64,000 bases of DNA from Leptospira abararensis (lineage in GTDB: Bacteria; Spirochaetota; Leptospiria; Leptospirales; Leptospiraceae). The stretch's first letter is position 1. Each line of letters opens with the position of its first letter. Below are positions 47,028-55,671 of this stretch, piece by piece. The notes under the pieces are model-generated. The model did not search any database and was not told the DNA's origin. It saw only the letters and a program-made list of their open reading frames with translations. The DNA lies in the NCBI RefSeq assembly GCF_016918735.1, contig NZ_JAFFPR010000010.1, positions 24,945 to 88,944 on the forward strand, read 5' to 3'. A program made the translations under genes and the position numbers.

Positions 47028-48170
47028 CTAGAATTCCAACATTCTTCGTTCGCTATCGTGAAAGAAACTATATCCTTCCTTCTTCCAGGTCTCCCAAAAC
47101 TTAAATGATCCTTCTCGCATAAAACAAATTCTTTCTTCGGTTGCGATCGGAGTTAAGAAGAGAAAATTAGCGCGTTTCCCGTTCTCTGTGATGAGTCCAT
47201 GAAGTTTCGGTAGAGATTCTGTAGAACCCTGCTCTATTTCCTCTGTGACGTTACGTAGAACGAACCAATTGAAGTCTAGATAGAGTTGGTCGGGATCTTT
47301 TCTTGGATTTTGAATTGTATGAGAATGTCCAAACCAAATTCCTGTGTTCCAAGGGAACTTTACCATCTCACCAAGTACATGTTGGATCCATGTTTCTGAT
47401 TTATCTTCTGTATCTTTCATAAGTTGGATGGCAAAAACAAGTTCGAGGCGAGAAAAGTTTTCGTAATCTTTATGATAGAGCTCAATGGATGGTTGGTTTT
47501 GAACACTCATCCCAATAGTTGAAAAGATTTTGATTCCAGGAAATTCTTTTGGTAAAAAGGATGCGATTCCAAGCGAAGGATACTTTCCACCATCGGCAGA
47601 CCAATATTTTTCATGTTTACCAAGTTTGGATTCTAAAAAATCCAATCGAAGTTTTTGAGCTTTTTTCCAATGGTCTTTTTCCGCAACCGACTCCCAAAAC
47701 TTACGATTGGTTCTTACGCGTTCAGCAATTACACCATTCTCAGGATCACCCAGCGGGGATGCTGTTGGTGCTTCTTCTTTTGCAAATTTTGCGTATCCGT
47801 GAACTTCTTTGATCCCAGACCATGAGGGCAAATAAGCTTGTAACTCTTCATCTACAAATAAAGCTACAGCATCACCTTCTTCTGACCAAATAAAATGAAT
47901 TTGGTCTTCTGTAAGTGTTCTTTGTGCTTTTGGATCTGTAATTTCGGATTTGGTGAGGACCGGTGCCAGGCCAAGGTCAAAATCTTCCTCCACTCGTGAA
48001 TCAGGTGCATCAATTAAGTTACGCACCCAAAGTGTTTTCATGGGCCATTCAGGGTTGTTATGTGATTGTAAGTATAAATAAATGGTTCTTCCATCATCTT
48101 CTAAAAATGCAGTAAAAGAACCGTAAGGATTTGCTTCTTGGTAAAAAACTTTAGGAGTAATGGGATTCAT
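47028..48170 (-). CDS. SUFU-domain (suppressor of fused) protein
   Basis: The 380-residue product ends with a domain like the bacterial SUFU family: GIKIFSTIGMSVQNQPSIEL, NFSRLELVFAIQLMKDTEDK, TWIQHVLGEMVKFPWNTGIW, FGHSHTIQNP and LDFNWFVLRNVTEEI. The N-terminal half (about 1-150) is an unrelated beta-rich region. Bacterial SUFU proteins are often immunity proteins or partners of polymorphic toxins. The gene starts at the TAATG junction with the 78-residue gene upstream, so both form one unit. Confidence 0.6.
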   Translation of the reverse strand: MNPITPKVFYQEANPYGSFTAFLEDDGRTIYLYLQSHNNPEWPMKTLWVRNLIDAPDSRVEEDFDLGLAPVLTKSEITDPKAQRTLTEDQIHFIWSEEGDAVALFVDEELQAYLPSWSGIKEVHGYAKFAKEEAPTASPLGDPENGVIAERVRTNRKFWESVAEKDHWKKAQKLRLDFLESKLGKHEKYWSADGGKYPSLGIASFLPKEFPGIKIFSTIGMSVQNQPSIELYHKDYENFSRLELVFAIQLMKDTEDKSETWIQHVLGEMVKFPWNTGIWFGHSHTIQNPRKDPDQLYLDFNWFVLRNVTEEIEQGSTESLPKLHGLITENGKRANFLFLTPIATEERICFMREGSFKFWETWKKEGYSFFHDSERRMLEF

Positions 48171-48406
48171 TAAAATTTATGGGGAACAACTCTCTCTTGG
48201 AATTTTGCAAGTAGTTTCGCTATGGTTTCATCCATTCCGGCTTCAAAATAAATATCAGGATAATAACCAGAGGCATTGCGAAGACCGATAAGTTCCGGTT
48301 CATTCCATTTCCTGTATCCTTTCAGTGAGGTCCAAACTTCCTCCGAAGGGGTAAGGTTTTCCTTTTTTGCGTCGATGAAAGATTGAATCGTGCGAGTTGG
48401 GGTCAT
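48170..48406 (-). CDS. Small protein upstream of the SUFU gene (78 aa)
   Basis: The product starts MTPTRTIQSFIDAKKENLTP and has a central WTSLKGYRKWNEPELIGLRN motif and acidic middle. It shares a base with the SUFU gene start, so they are co-translated. No domain recognised. If the SUFU protein is an immunity protein, this small partner might be a fragment or a regulatory companion, but nothing in its sequence shows that. Confidence 0.5.
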   Translation of the reverse strand: MTPTRTIQSFIDAKKENLTPSEEVWTSLKGYRKWNEPELIGLRNASGYYPDIYFEAGMDETIAKLLAKFQERVVPHKF

Positions 48407-48567
48407 ACTATCGTATAGATTCTTTGGTCTGGAAGGGAATCCAACTAAAATTTTTGACTATCGACTTAAAAACCAGTTCAGATTTTCATTGGATTTTTTT
48501 CTCCAGACGGTCAAATCTACTAGTGAATTATTTTTTTTAGGCGATCCAATCACACATTCCAAAATCC

Positions 48568-49173
48568 ATGTTTCTATTCCCAAGATCCGAATCGGAAAAC
48601 TTATTACCTTATGATGGGTTATTGTTGTATATTCCCCATTTTCTCCAATTAGAAGAATCCCATCGGATCTTTGCTTCCTTAATGGAAGAGATCAAATGGA
48701 AACCTGATGAAGCCGTCCTTTATGGAAAACACATCACCACCAAACGAAGTGTGGCTTGGTATGCAGAGAAAGGTTTTTCCTATCGGTATTCGGGAACAAC
48801 CAAAACCGCTCTGCCTTGGTCACCTCTCCTTTTAGATTTAAAAACAAAAGTAGAAATAGCCTCTAAAGAAGTTTTCAATTCTTGTTTGTTGAATTTATAC
48901 CATGATGGTAGTGAAGGGATGGCTTGGCATAGTGATGATGAAACTTCCTTGCGTCTTAATTCTACGATTGCTTCTGTGAGTTTTGGTGCAGAACGAATCT
49001 TTCGTTACAAACATAAAAAAACTGGAGAGCAGGTGGAGTTACAGTTAGAACACGGAAGTTTACTTTTAATGAAAGATGTAATCCAAAGGCATTGGTTGCA
49101 TTCTCTTCCGAAAGCGATGAAGGTCAAAAGACCGAGGATCAACTTAACCTTTCGTCAATTCGGATTGATTTGA
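48568..49173 (+). CDS. alkB: AlkB-like 2-oxoglutarate/Fe(II) dioxygenase
   Basis: The 201-residue protein carries the AlkB core: the iron ligands in AWHSDDE (His and Asp) and HWLHSLPK (His), and the 2-oxoglutarate Arg in RPRINLTFR. LLNLYHDGSEGMAWHSDDET and NSTIASVSFGAERIF are typical of the AlkB/ALKBH2 group that repairs 1-methyladenine and 3-methylcytosine in DNA or RNA. It ends 19 bases inside the convergent nucleotidyltransferase-like gene. No promoter or ada-type neighbour is seen. Confidence 0.85.
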   Translation: MFLFPRSESENLLPYDGLLLYIPHFLQLEESHRIFASLMEEIKWKPDEAVLYGKHITTKRSVAWYAEKGFSYRYSGTTKTALPWSPLLLDLKTKVEIASKEVFNSCLLNLYHDGSEGMAWHSDDETSLRLNSTIASVSFGAERIFRYKHKKTGEQVELQLEHGSLLLMKDVIQRHWLHSLPKAMKVKRPRINLTFRQFGLI

Positions 49174-49754
49174 TATCCTCTTTGAAGTAGTAATTCCCGA
49201 AACTGATCGTCCGTTTTTTGATTCCATTGGACCAGTGTTTTATAAGGATCTCCTTCTAAATCCAATACTTTACAAAAAGCAGGTTCTGTTTTGATCCCTT
49301 GTTTTTTTAGATTTCGAATTTCCTCACGGAACGTTGGATCGGCAAAAGTTAAGAACCGATTTTCTACCATCATATGGATCCAACCATATTGTTCCGTGGG
49401 TTCCACTGATTGGCCAAAGATTTCGTATTTAAATCTCTTTGTTTCAAATCGACAAACTAGAGTTATTCGAATGGAAATTGGTTTTTCTGAAAAACTATAG
49501 TTTGGTAAATTACGAAATTTGGCGTAACAAATTTTTTGTAAATGGGCAGGGATGTTAAATTTGACAAGGATATCTACATCACTTGTGTCTGTATCAATAT
49601 TTAAGGGGATAGTGCCCGCAAGTGTGGGTTTGAAACCATGTAAGCATTTTAGAATTTTCCATTCTTCTAAATCACGAAACAATTCCTGTTGTTTGGCTGT
49701 TCCGAACTGTAGGTAGTCAGTGCCGAGGAACGGATTGGTTTGAAGGGAGTGCAT
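49155..49754 (-). CDS. DUF4269 nucleotidyltransferase-like protein
   Basis: The 199-residue protein starts at ATG 49754 (MHSLQTNPF); the longer frame reads into a GC-rich repeat and is not used. It has GTIPLNIDTDTSDVDILVKF, a nucleotidyltransferase-fold acidic motif (GT-x-P-x-x-x-D-x-x-x-S-D-x-D), followed by EIFGQSVEPTEQYGWIHMMV and the end GIKTEPAFCKVLDLEGDPY. This is the DUF4269 pattern. Substrate unknown; members often lie near toxin-antitoxin or stress genes. Confidence 0.75.
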   Translation of the reverse strand: MHSLQTNPFLGTDYLQFGTAKQQELFRDLEEWKILKCLHGFKPTLAGTIPLNIDTDTSDVDILVKFNIPAHLQKICYAKFRNLPNYSFSEKPISIRITLVCRFETKRFKYEIFGQSVEPTEQYGWIHMMVENRFLTFADPTFREEIRNLKKQGIKTEPAFCKVLDLEGDPYKTLVQWNQKTDDQFRELLLQRGYQINPN

Positions 49755-49778
49755 ATTATGTCTCGTTCGCTCGATCTC

Positions 49779-49845
49779 GGCCCCCACCCTGAATGGGTGG
49801 TGGAGGCGGGCTTGTGGGGTGAAATCCCCGGCCCAACTCCTACCA
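49779..49845. repeat. GC-rich repeat-like hairpin element
   Basis: Contains CCCACC and GGGTGG arms and a GCGGGC/GCCCGC-like pair just upstream of the DUF4269 gene. It resembles, without being identical to, the dispersed element at 31.5 and 39.9 kb. It produces a spurious N-terminal extension of the overlapping frame. Confidence 0.45.
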
Positions 49846-49946
49846 TAAAACATAAGACATGTCTCTTGGAAATCGAATCTCTTAAAAAATTCTAAAGAAA
49901 ACTTCGCAGTTGTAACAAAATCCGCAATTCATTCCCCCGAATACAA

Positions 49947-50999
49947 TTATAACAATCCCGAACTTTCCATTTGGTTCACATGATCCACAAAAGTATCTTT
50001 TAACGGGCGATAGGTTAAGTTCAAATCGGTTTTGCTAAACTCATGATTATAATTTAATGGTTGGCCAATGTTATTTTTTGTATAACCCCAAGACAATCCA
50101 AAGAAAGGTCCAATCACATACACAAGTGCCTTAGGAAGATTGCCAGTCGGAACCGAATAACGGTTACCAAAATTTTCTTTAATAATCTTTGCAACACCTA
50201 ACATCGGCATGACTTCTGCAGAAGTGATATGCCTTCCTTTTGCACTTGGTGTAAACCCAGCTAATATATGTGCTTTGGCAACATCCCTCACATCAACAAA
50301 GCCCATTTTTGTATCGGGAACACCGGTGCGAAATACTCCCTTCAACATATTTTTCATAAACTCAACGCTTGTTCCATCAAGTCGTTTGGAAAGAGAAGGA
50401 CCCATCACAAAGGAAGGATTGATCACAACTAAATCCCAACTTGTTTGCTTACTTTGGATCTCCCAAGCTTCTTTTTCAGCTAAAGTTTTTGAGTAAGCAT
50501 AAGGTTGGTGTTTTAAGTTACTTGTAGTATTCCAATGTTCCTCAGTAAAGGTAAAGTTTGGAACTTTTAAGGAATCGATATTATCACTGTGAATGGCAGC
50601 AACACTGGATGTTAACACAACACGTTTCACAGAAGGAATACGATTGCAAGTTTGTAGAACATTTCTTGTTCCTTGTAACGCCGGATCAATCAGTTGTTTC
50701 TGCGCATCTTTAATTCCTGCAACAAAAAAAGGAGATGCGGTATGAATCACAAGTTCCACACCTTCGATCGCTTTGTCAAAACTTCCTTCGGTTAATAGAT
50801 CAGCTTCGAGTAACGTAAGTTTGTCTTTGTATTGATTCTGTAACTCCAATAGATGTGATATCTTTTTGGTGTCTTTGAGACTCCGAACAGTGGTTCGCAC
50901 TGATTTTCCATCATCTAATAAGTATTTGACGATCCAAGAAGCAATGTATCCCGATCCTCCTGTAACAACAATTGGCAATTCTGAATTAATAGATTTCAT
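49947..50999 (-). CDS. NAD(P)-dependent epimerase/dihydroflavonol reductase-like
   Basis: The 350-residue protein has an SDR-e Rossmann motif [20 protein letters not shown], a later [11 protein letters not shown] and the catalytic YxxxK in [25 protein letters not shown] and [11 protein letters not shown] are typical of the dihydroflavonol-4-reductase/aldehyde-reductase group. ATG 50999 is chosen; a frame continuing to 51185 reads into a GC-rich repeat. Substrate unknown. Confidence 0.85.
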   Translation of the reverse strand: MKSINSELPIVVTGGSGYIASWIVKYLLDDGKSVRTTVRSLKDTKKISHLLELQNQYKDKLTLLEADLLTEGSFDKAIEGVELVIHTASPFFVAGIKDAQKQLIDPALQGTRNVLQTCNRIPSVKRVVLTSSVAAIHSDNIDSLKVPNFTFTEEHWNTTSNLKHQPYAYSKTLAEKEAWEIQSKQTSWDLVVINPSFVMGPSLSKRLDGTSVEFMKNMLKGVFRTGVPDTKMGFVDVRDVAKAHILAGFTPSAKGRHITSAEVMPMLGVAKIIKENFGNRYSVPTGNLPKALVYVIGPFFGLSWGYTKNNIGQPLNYNHEFSKTDLNLTYRPLKDTFVDHVNQMESSGLL

Positions 51000-51077
51000 A
51001 TTGAATCTTAGACTAAGTTCGGTTTCTGGATCTGTAAAAAACCAAAGGGAACAAAAAACCTCTCTGTTTTCTTTTCC

Positions 51078-51185
51078 TGGGCGAGACCCTTTGGGTCCGG
51101 GCTTTTCCGGAGTCCGCGTTCGCTCCCGTCTCCGATTGCCGCTTACGCGCCATCGGAGACCAAGTCCTGCAAATCCCTCTCGCAT
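51078..51185. repeat. GC-rich interspersed repeat-like sequence
   Basis: About 100 bases with unusually high GC and several short palindromes (GACCCTTTGGGTC, TTTTCCGG/CCGGAGTC, TCTCCGAT...ATCGGAGA with CTTACGCGCC between) interrupt an AT-rich intergenic region. The base composition is quite unlike the flanking genes. It looks like a REP-type or other mobile repeat, but only one clear copy lies in this window. Confidence 0.5.
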
Positions 51186-51254
51186 TAGTGATCATATGTT
51201 GATAAAAATAGAAAGGGTTGCCATTTGGAATTATTTCTGTAAATTTTGTTCGTT

Positions 51255-52286
51255 ATGCCAAACAAAATGACTCTTCCCAAGAATCCAAAACCTATCTTTT
51301 TTTTCCTATCTCTGTCACTGATTCTTCTTTGTTCTCATTGTGCCTTTCTTCCTTCTGGATCCTTAAGCCATTACGATTCTTATTTTCTACATGAAAGTAA
51401 TACAAACCCCATTCCCAAAGGAAAAATTCGGGCTACCTTTCTCGGAACCACATCCATCCTGTTAGATGATGGAGAAACTCAAATTTTAACAGATGGTTTT
51501 TTTTCTAGGCCATCCTTCTGGAAAACTGCTTTTTCCAAAATAGAATCAAATCCATCTACGGTTCAATCTGTAATCGAAAAAGCTAAAATCGAAAGACTAA
51601 GAGCTATTTTTGTCTGTCATTCCCATTATGATCATGTAATGGATGCACCACTCGTTGCCAAACAAACTCATGCGAAGTTATTTGGTTCTTCTTCCACTCT
51701 CAACGTAGGAATTGGTGCTGGACTCTCCCAAAATCAAATGGAGAAATTCCAACCAGGGAAACCCATCCCAATCGGAAAATTTACCATCACAGTTTTAGAA
51801 TCCAAACACACACCTCCCTTTCGGATTTTTGGAAAAACAAACGCCACCGATCCGAACCATCCTAATATAGATTTTCCTTTGAGACAACCTGTCAAAGCCT
51901 TGGAATACATAGAAGGTGGGACTTTTGATTTTTTCATCCAACATGGAAAAAATAAAATTTTAATCAAAAGTAGTACAAACTTTGTAGAAGGTGCATTGGA
52001 AAAAGTAAAAGTAGATGTTTTGTTTTTGGGAATTGCACAACTTTCCTTACAACCCATTCCATTCCAAGAAAAGTTCTACGAACAAACCATACAAATGACA
52101 AAACCAAAACTTTTAATTCCTATCCATTGGGATAATTTTTTCAAACCACTTTCCGTTCCTTTGGAACCAAACTTAAAACTAGGTGATGATTTTGAATCTA
52201 ATATGAAATATATTTTGAAACGAACCCAAGAAGAAAAATTGGAAGTTCAGTTATTACAAGGATTCGAAACTATTGATTTGTTTTAA
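51255..52286 (+). CDS. Metallo-beta-lactamase-fold lipoprotein (ribonuclease Z/UlaG-like)
   Basis: The protein has an N-terminal signal with LSLSLILLCSHCAFLPSGSL (a lipobox-like Cys) and the MBL metal motif CHSHYDHVMDA, followed by a later His (TKPKLLIPIHWDNF). GKIRATFLGTTSILLDDGET is the usual beta strand start. It is a member of the broad UlaG/ribonuclease-like MBL group; the substrate is unknown. Start ATG 51255 or 51267. Confidence 0.8.
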   Translation: MPNKMTLPKNPKPIFFFLSLSLILLCSHCAFLPSGSLSHYDSYFLHESNTNPIPKGKIRATFLGTTSILLDDGETQILTDGFFSRPSFWKTAFSKIESNPSTVQSVIEKAKIERLRAIFVCHSHYDHVMDAPLVAKQTHAKLFGSSSTLNVGIGAGLSQNQMEKFQPGKPIPIGKFTITVLESKHTPPFRIFGKTNATDPNHPNIDFPLRQPVKALEYIEGGTFDFFIQHGKNKILIKSSTNFVEGALEKVKVDVLFLGIAQLSLQPIPFQEKFYEQTIQMTKPKLLIPIHWDNFFKPLSVPLEPNLKLGDDFESNMKYILKRTQEEKLEVQLLQGFETIDLF

Positions 52287-52428
52287 TATTGGGAGTTGAT
52301 TTGATTGTACCGTTTGTATTTTTTTAACTTAGGTTAAAATTTATACAACCATTCGGCACCTCTATTAAAGAAGTTCCCTACAAGCCTTGGTCGGGAACAA
52401 ATTTTCAATAGAAGTGAGTATCTTTCTT

Positions 52429-53304
52429 ATGTCGAATTTTACCTGGAACCAAAAAATATCTTTGATCCATCGTTCTCAGTGGCGTTGGAGTCTTGTCTCG
52501 CAAGTGATTATAATCCTTGGGTTGGTGTTTTTAGAATCACCTATCTTTGCCAAATCTATTCCAAAAGTTTTGATTGTAATGAGTTCTGCCGATACGCTTT
52601 TGTTAGATGGAAGTCACCGACACCCAACTGGTGTCTTTGTCAACGAACTCTATCATCCCGTACTTGCCTTAGAACAATCTGGTTTTGACTTAGTGTTCGC
52701 CACTCCCGAAGCAAAAAAGGCCACTTTGGATCCAGAAAGCCTAAAAGAAAAATATTGGAATTCTAACGAAGAAAAAGAGGAAGCCATTCGTTTTTTAAAT
52801 TCTTTGCCTTCGTTTCAAAAACCAATTTCATTGGAGTCTGCATTAAAAGAACAAAAGAATTTTATTTCTATTTTAGTACCTGGAGGTCAAGCGTTAATGA
52901 CCGATTTATTGTATGATAAAAATCTTCCGTTGTTACTCTCTTCTTTTCAAAACCAAGGAAAAACGATTGGTCTAATCTGCCATGCCCCAGCCTTGTTAAC
53001 CACACTTCCTTCTGGTCCTTTGGGTGAAGGATTTTTATTTCAAGGGTATCGGGTAAACTCAGTAACAAAAATAGAAGAGTGGTTTATTGAAACTTTTGTG
53101 ATGAAGGGAAGTCCTAAAGTCCGAAAAATTTCGGACTTATTAAAAGAACGTGGAATGATCTATGAATCTTCATTTTTTCCTGCCAGTGGTTATGCCACTC
53201 GGGATAGAAATTTAGTCACCTCACAAAATCCATTTTCAGGAAAAGAGTTCACCAAACTTTATTTAGATGCTATTTCTGATTATTTAAAAAAGTCCTCTTT
53301 TTGA
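52429..53304 (+). CDS. DJ-1/PfpI-family protein
   Basis: The 291-residue protein starts with a membrane anchor or signal (WSLVSQVIIILGLVFLESPI), then the PfpI fold: KVLIVMSSADTLLLDGSHRH, HPVLALEQSGFDLVFATPEA, the nucleophile elbow GLICHAPALLTTLPSG and GYATRDRNLVTSQNPFSGK. The catalytic Cys is the C of CHA. It could be a chaperone, glyoxalase III-like enzyme or protease. Its 3' end overlaps the convergent Crp/Fnr gene by 35 bases. Confidence 0.8.
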   Translation: MSNFTWNQKISLIHRSQWRWSLVSQVIIILGLVFLESPIFAKSIPKVLIVMSSADTLLLDGSHRHPTGVFVNELYHPVLALEQSGFDLVFATPEAKKATLDPESLKEKYWNSNEEKEEAIRFLNSLPSFQKPISLESALKEQKNFISILVPGGQALMTDLLYDKNLPLLLSSFQNQGKTIGLICHAPALLTTLPSGPLGEGFLFQGYRVNSVTKIEEWFIETFVMKGSPKVRKISDLLKERGMIYESSFFPASGYATRDRNLVTSQNPFSGKEFTKLYLDAISDYLKKSSF

Positions 53305-53839
53305 TTCTACTGAGGGCAACATTGGTAATCCCCAAATAGGCCGCTTGGTCTATTTGGGAAATCCTTTCTAAAACGGAATGGTATTCTAAAATGAACTTTT
53401 TATAACGTTTTTCAGGCTCTAAGAGTAAAAAATCGGCAACTCGTTCTTCTTTTTTCAAGTACAAGGTAGAAAGGAATTGGATGAGAAATTCTTTGTATCG
53501 GTTTTCTGAATCTAATTTTGATTTGAATTCGGATGCAGATAAAACAAACACTTCACTTGGTTCTAAAGCTAATATGGAATAGGTGCTTGGTTGTTCATTG
53601 ACTATACTTGGCAAACTTCCAAGAAGTCCACCTTCAAAGATAAATGATTTGATCCATTCCTTTTTTCCTTGTTTGTATACGAGTTTAAATCCTCCAAATT
53701 CCACCAAACCAACGCTAAATAATGGTATTCCTTGTTTGGCAAAAATTTCTTTTTTCCTTAGTTTGATTTTTTTCCCATGTTTGATAAATAATTCACGAAT
53801 ATTAAAGGAGGGTGCTGTGTTTTCTTTCTGTAATTTCAT
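53270..53839 (-). CDS. Crp/Fnr-family regulator
   Basis: The 189-residue product has a cNMP-binding-type beta roll (KHGKKIKLRKKEIFAKQGIP; SFIFEGGLLGSLPSIVNEQP) and a short HTH end (ISQIDQAAYLGITNVALSRI, then KKRT). No iron-sulfur cysteines are seen, so it is a Crp-like, not an Fnr-like, sensor. The HTH is near the end, as normal. It is divergent from the thioredoxin gene, with a strong palindrome in the shared region at 53946. Confidence 0.8.
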   Translation of the reverse strand: MKLQKENTAPSFNIRELFIKHGKKIKLRKKEIFAKQGIPLFSVGLVEFGGFKLVYKQGKKEWIKSFIFEGGLLGSLPSIVNEQPSTYSILALEPSEVFVLSASEFKSKLDSENRYKEFLIQFLSTLYLKKEERVADFLLLEPEKRYKKFILEYHSVLERISQIDQAAYLGITNVALSRIKKRTFLNNQK

Positions 53840-53945
53840 CAAAGACTCACCCAAACTTTTAAATTTTTTAAAAAACTGTCTATCGAATACAAATACGATT
53901 CAGCTAAAAAACCTATAAAATTTATCTTAAATTCGATTTTTCTAT

Positions 53946-53963
53946 TATACCCTGGCGGGTATA
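53946..53963. promoter_or_regulatory. Palindromic operator between Crp/Fnr and thioredoxin genes
   Basis: TATACCC-TGGC-GGGTATA has perfect 7-bp arms around a 4-base centre, 28 bases upstream of the thioredoxin ATG. The form TATACCC-N4-GGGTATA matches the sites of CstR/CsoR-type persulfide or copper sensors rather than the Crp consensus. No such regulator gene is in the window, so the binding factor is open. Confidence 0.55.
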
Positions 53964-53990
53964 TGAGTCTAATCTCTAGGAGAATTGGAT

Positions 53991-54305
53991 ATGTTAGAAA
54001 ATTTGCCAAAAAGTTTTGAGGAACTAGTCCAAACACATGACAAACCGATCCTTGTGGATTTTTGGGCTCCTTGGTGTGGCCCTTGTCAAATGGTGGCACC
54101 GGAACTGGAAAAACTTGCCAAAGACTGGAAAGGTAAGGTTTCCATAATTAAAATCAATACAGATGAAAAACAGGAAATCGCAGGAAAGTATGGTATCACG
54201 GGAATCCCTACAATGATTCTTTTTAAAAATGGAAAAGAAGCTCATCGTATTTCCGGTGCTATGCGAAGTGAGGAACTTAAAAAAGTATTTGGTGGGATGA
54301 TTTAA
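53991..54305 (+). CDS. trxA: Thioredoxin
   Basis: The 104-residue protein has the active site WCGPC (in DFWAPWCGPCQMVAPELEKL), the cis-proline segment GITGIPTMILFKNGKEAHRI and the usual Trx length. It reduces disulfides in the cytosol using NADPH via thioredoxin reductase. AGGAG lies 9 bases upstream of ATG 53991. The palindrome at 53946 suggests redox- or sulfide-linked control. Confidence 0.95.
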   Translation: MLENLPKSFEELVQTHDKPILVDFWAPWCGPCQMVAPELEKLAKDWKGKVSIIKINTDEKQEIAGKYGITGIPTMILFKNGKEAHRISGAMRSEELKKVFGGMI

Positions 54306-54373
54306 TCCTGATTTTTTTACTTGTCTAAGTCGGAAGAGTTTTGGATTCTTTGTATCTGCTTGAGGTAAAACCT

Positions 54374-55666
54374 TTGAAAAAAATAATCCTAACTCTTTTG
54401 GCTTTCCTTGTCCTATTTTGTAAAAATAGTTCGGTAGAAAATTCTATCGTGATCGAACGAATCCAAGCGGCTTCCTCCGCAGACGGCACAAGCCCAATCA
54501 ATGTATTCAAAGCAGGCAAACACTGGAAACCAGAATCCAGCTTAGATGGGATTACCATTTTTTTCTCTAATGGTGCCAAATGGAACCAAGCAGGTAAAAC
54601 AGACGGCCGCGCATTCTTTACTGAAATTTCTATCGGATGTCAAGAAAAAAAAGGATATGTCGCTTTTTATAAAGATGGAAGTTATGCGACAAATTTCGAC
54701 TGCACAAAAGAAACTCCACAAAAAATAAGATCTAACGGAGTTCATGTAGTTTATTTGCTACCAGATTCAGGGAATGGAATCAAAACAGTTTCGTTTTTTC
54801 AAAATGGCAAAAAATTAGATGTCTTATACCCAGAACCTATTTTGGGCGAAGTTACTGCGAGTAGCACACTTCCCAATTACCCCGCATATAGTTTGTTTGA
54901 TGGCAGTATTGATTTTGCATGGGTGGAAGGTGATAAATCTGATGGAATTGGTGAGTCTTTCCAAATTGAATTAGAAGACGAAGTTGATTTGTCGGGTATA
55001 GAAATTTTTAACGGTTATCAAAGGTTAGATGCACTTTTTCATAAAAATGGTTCGGTAACTGAGTTACTTGTATCCAATGCATCCGATTCTTTTCCTATCA
55101 AAATCGCTGACAAACAAGGGGGACAAAGAATATTTTTTCCAAAAAAACTTTCAGGAAAAAAGTTTACATTCACCATACAAAAAGTTCGACCTGGTAAGAC
55201 ATGGAAAGACACAGTGATCGCTGAAATTATCTTACTTGGTGAAAAAGGAAAACGTTTCACAGTTGTCGACAAAAATGCAGATGAGTTCAAACAATCGATC
55301 CTTTCCAAAACTAAAAATACCATTCTCTCTAACCTGGTCAATAAAGCAGTGTTCGGTGATGTTTCAGAAGGTAGGTTGGATTATGTATTTCGATCCAACG
55401 GTTCCTTTGTCATTTGGAAAGATGATGTATCAGAAAAACGTGTATTAGATGGAAATTGGGTTTTGTTAGAAGCGTCTCCAACAGAAGCCAAAATTAAAAT
55501 TTTTGGTCGGGATCACAAAGTGGTCACACAAAGTTTAGATTCGAATAGCCCTTATGCGGAAACAACGAATGCAGAATCGACTCTTATTTTTGGTGACACA
55601 CTGACTGTTAAAAAATCTGTCAATGGATTGCAGATGATTGGTAAAAAAGTCCAAATCTCCAACTGA
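54374..55666 (+). CDS. Discoidin/F5-8-type lipoprotein
   Basis: The 430-residue protein starts at TTG 54374 (GAGG 7 bases upstream) with signal LKKIILTLLAFLVLFC and a lipobox Cys, so it is a lipoprotein. The middle has a galactose-binding-like domain: NYPAYSLFDGSIDFAWVEGD, SFQIELEDEVDLSGIEIFNG and FTIQKVRPGKTWKDTVIAEI, the pattern of F5/8 type C or NADase-type glycan-binding domains. It may bind surface glycans. The C-terminal third is unassigned. Confidence 0.7.
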   Translation: MKKIILTLLAFLVLFCKNSSVENSIVIERIQAASSADGTSPINVFKAGKHWKPESSLDGITIFFSNGAKWNQAGKTDGRAFFTEISIGCQEKKGYVAFYKDGSYATNFDCTKETPQKIRSNGVHVVYLLPDSGNGIKTVSFFQNGKKLDVLYPEPILGEVTASSTLPNYPAYSLFDGSIDFAWVEGDKSDGIGESFQIELEDEVDLSGIEIFNGYQRLDALFHKNGSVTELLVSNASDSFPIKIADKQGGQRIFFPKKLSGKKFTFTIQKVRPGKTWKDTVIAEIILLGEKGKRFTVVDKNADEFKQSILSKTKNTILSNLVNKAVFGDVSEGRLDYVFRSNGSFVIWKDDVSEKRVLDGNWVLLEASPTEAKIKIFGRDHKVVTQSLDSNSPYAETTNAESTLIFGDTLTVKKSVNGLQMIGKKVQISN

Positions 55667-55671
55667 TCCTT

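Noticed and set aside
49755..49853. N-terminal extension of the DUF4269 gene
   Set aside because: It reads through a GC-rich hairpin element; ATG 49754 gives the usual family length.
51000..51185. N-terminal extension of the epimerase gene
   Set aside because: The added residues come from a GC-rich palindromic repeat with biased Arg/Pro composition; the Rossmann motif starts normally from ATG 50999.
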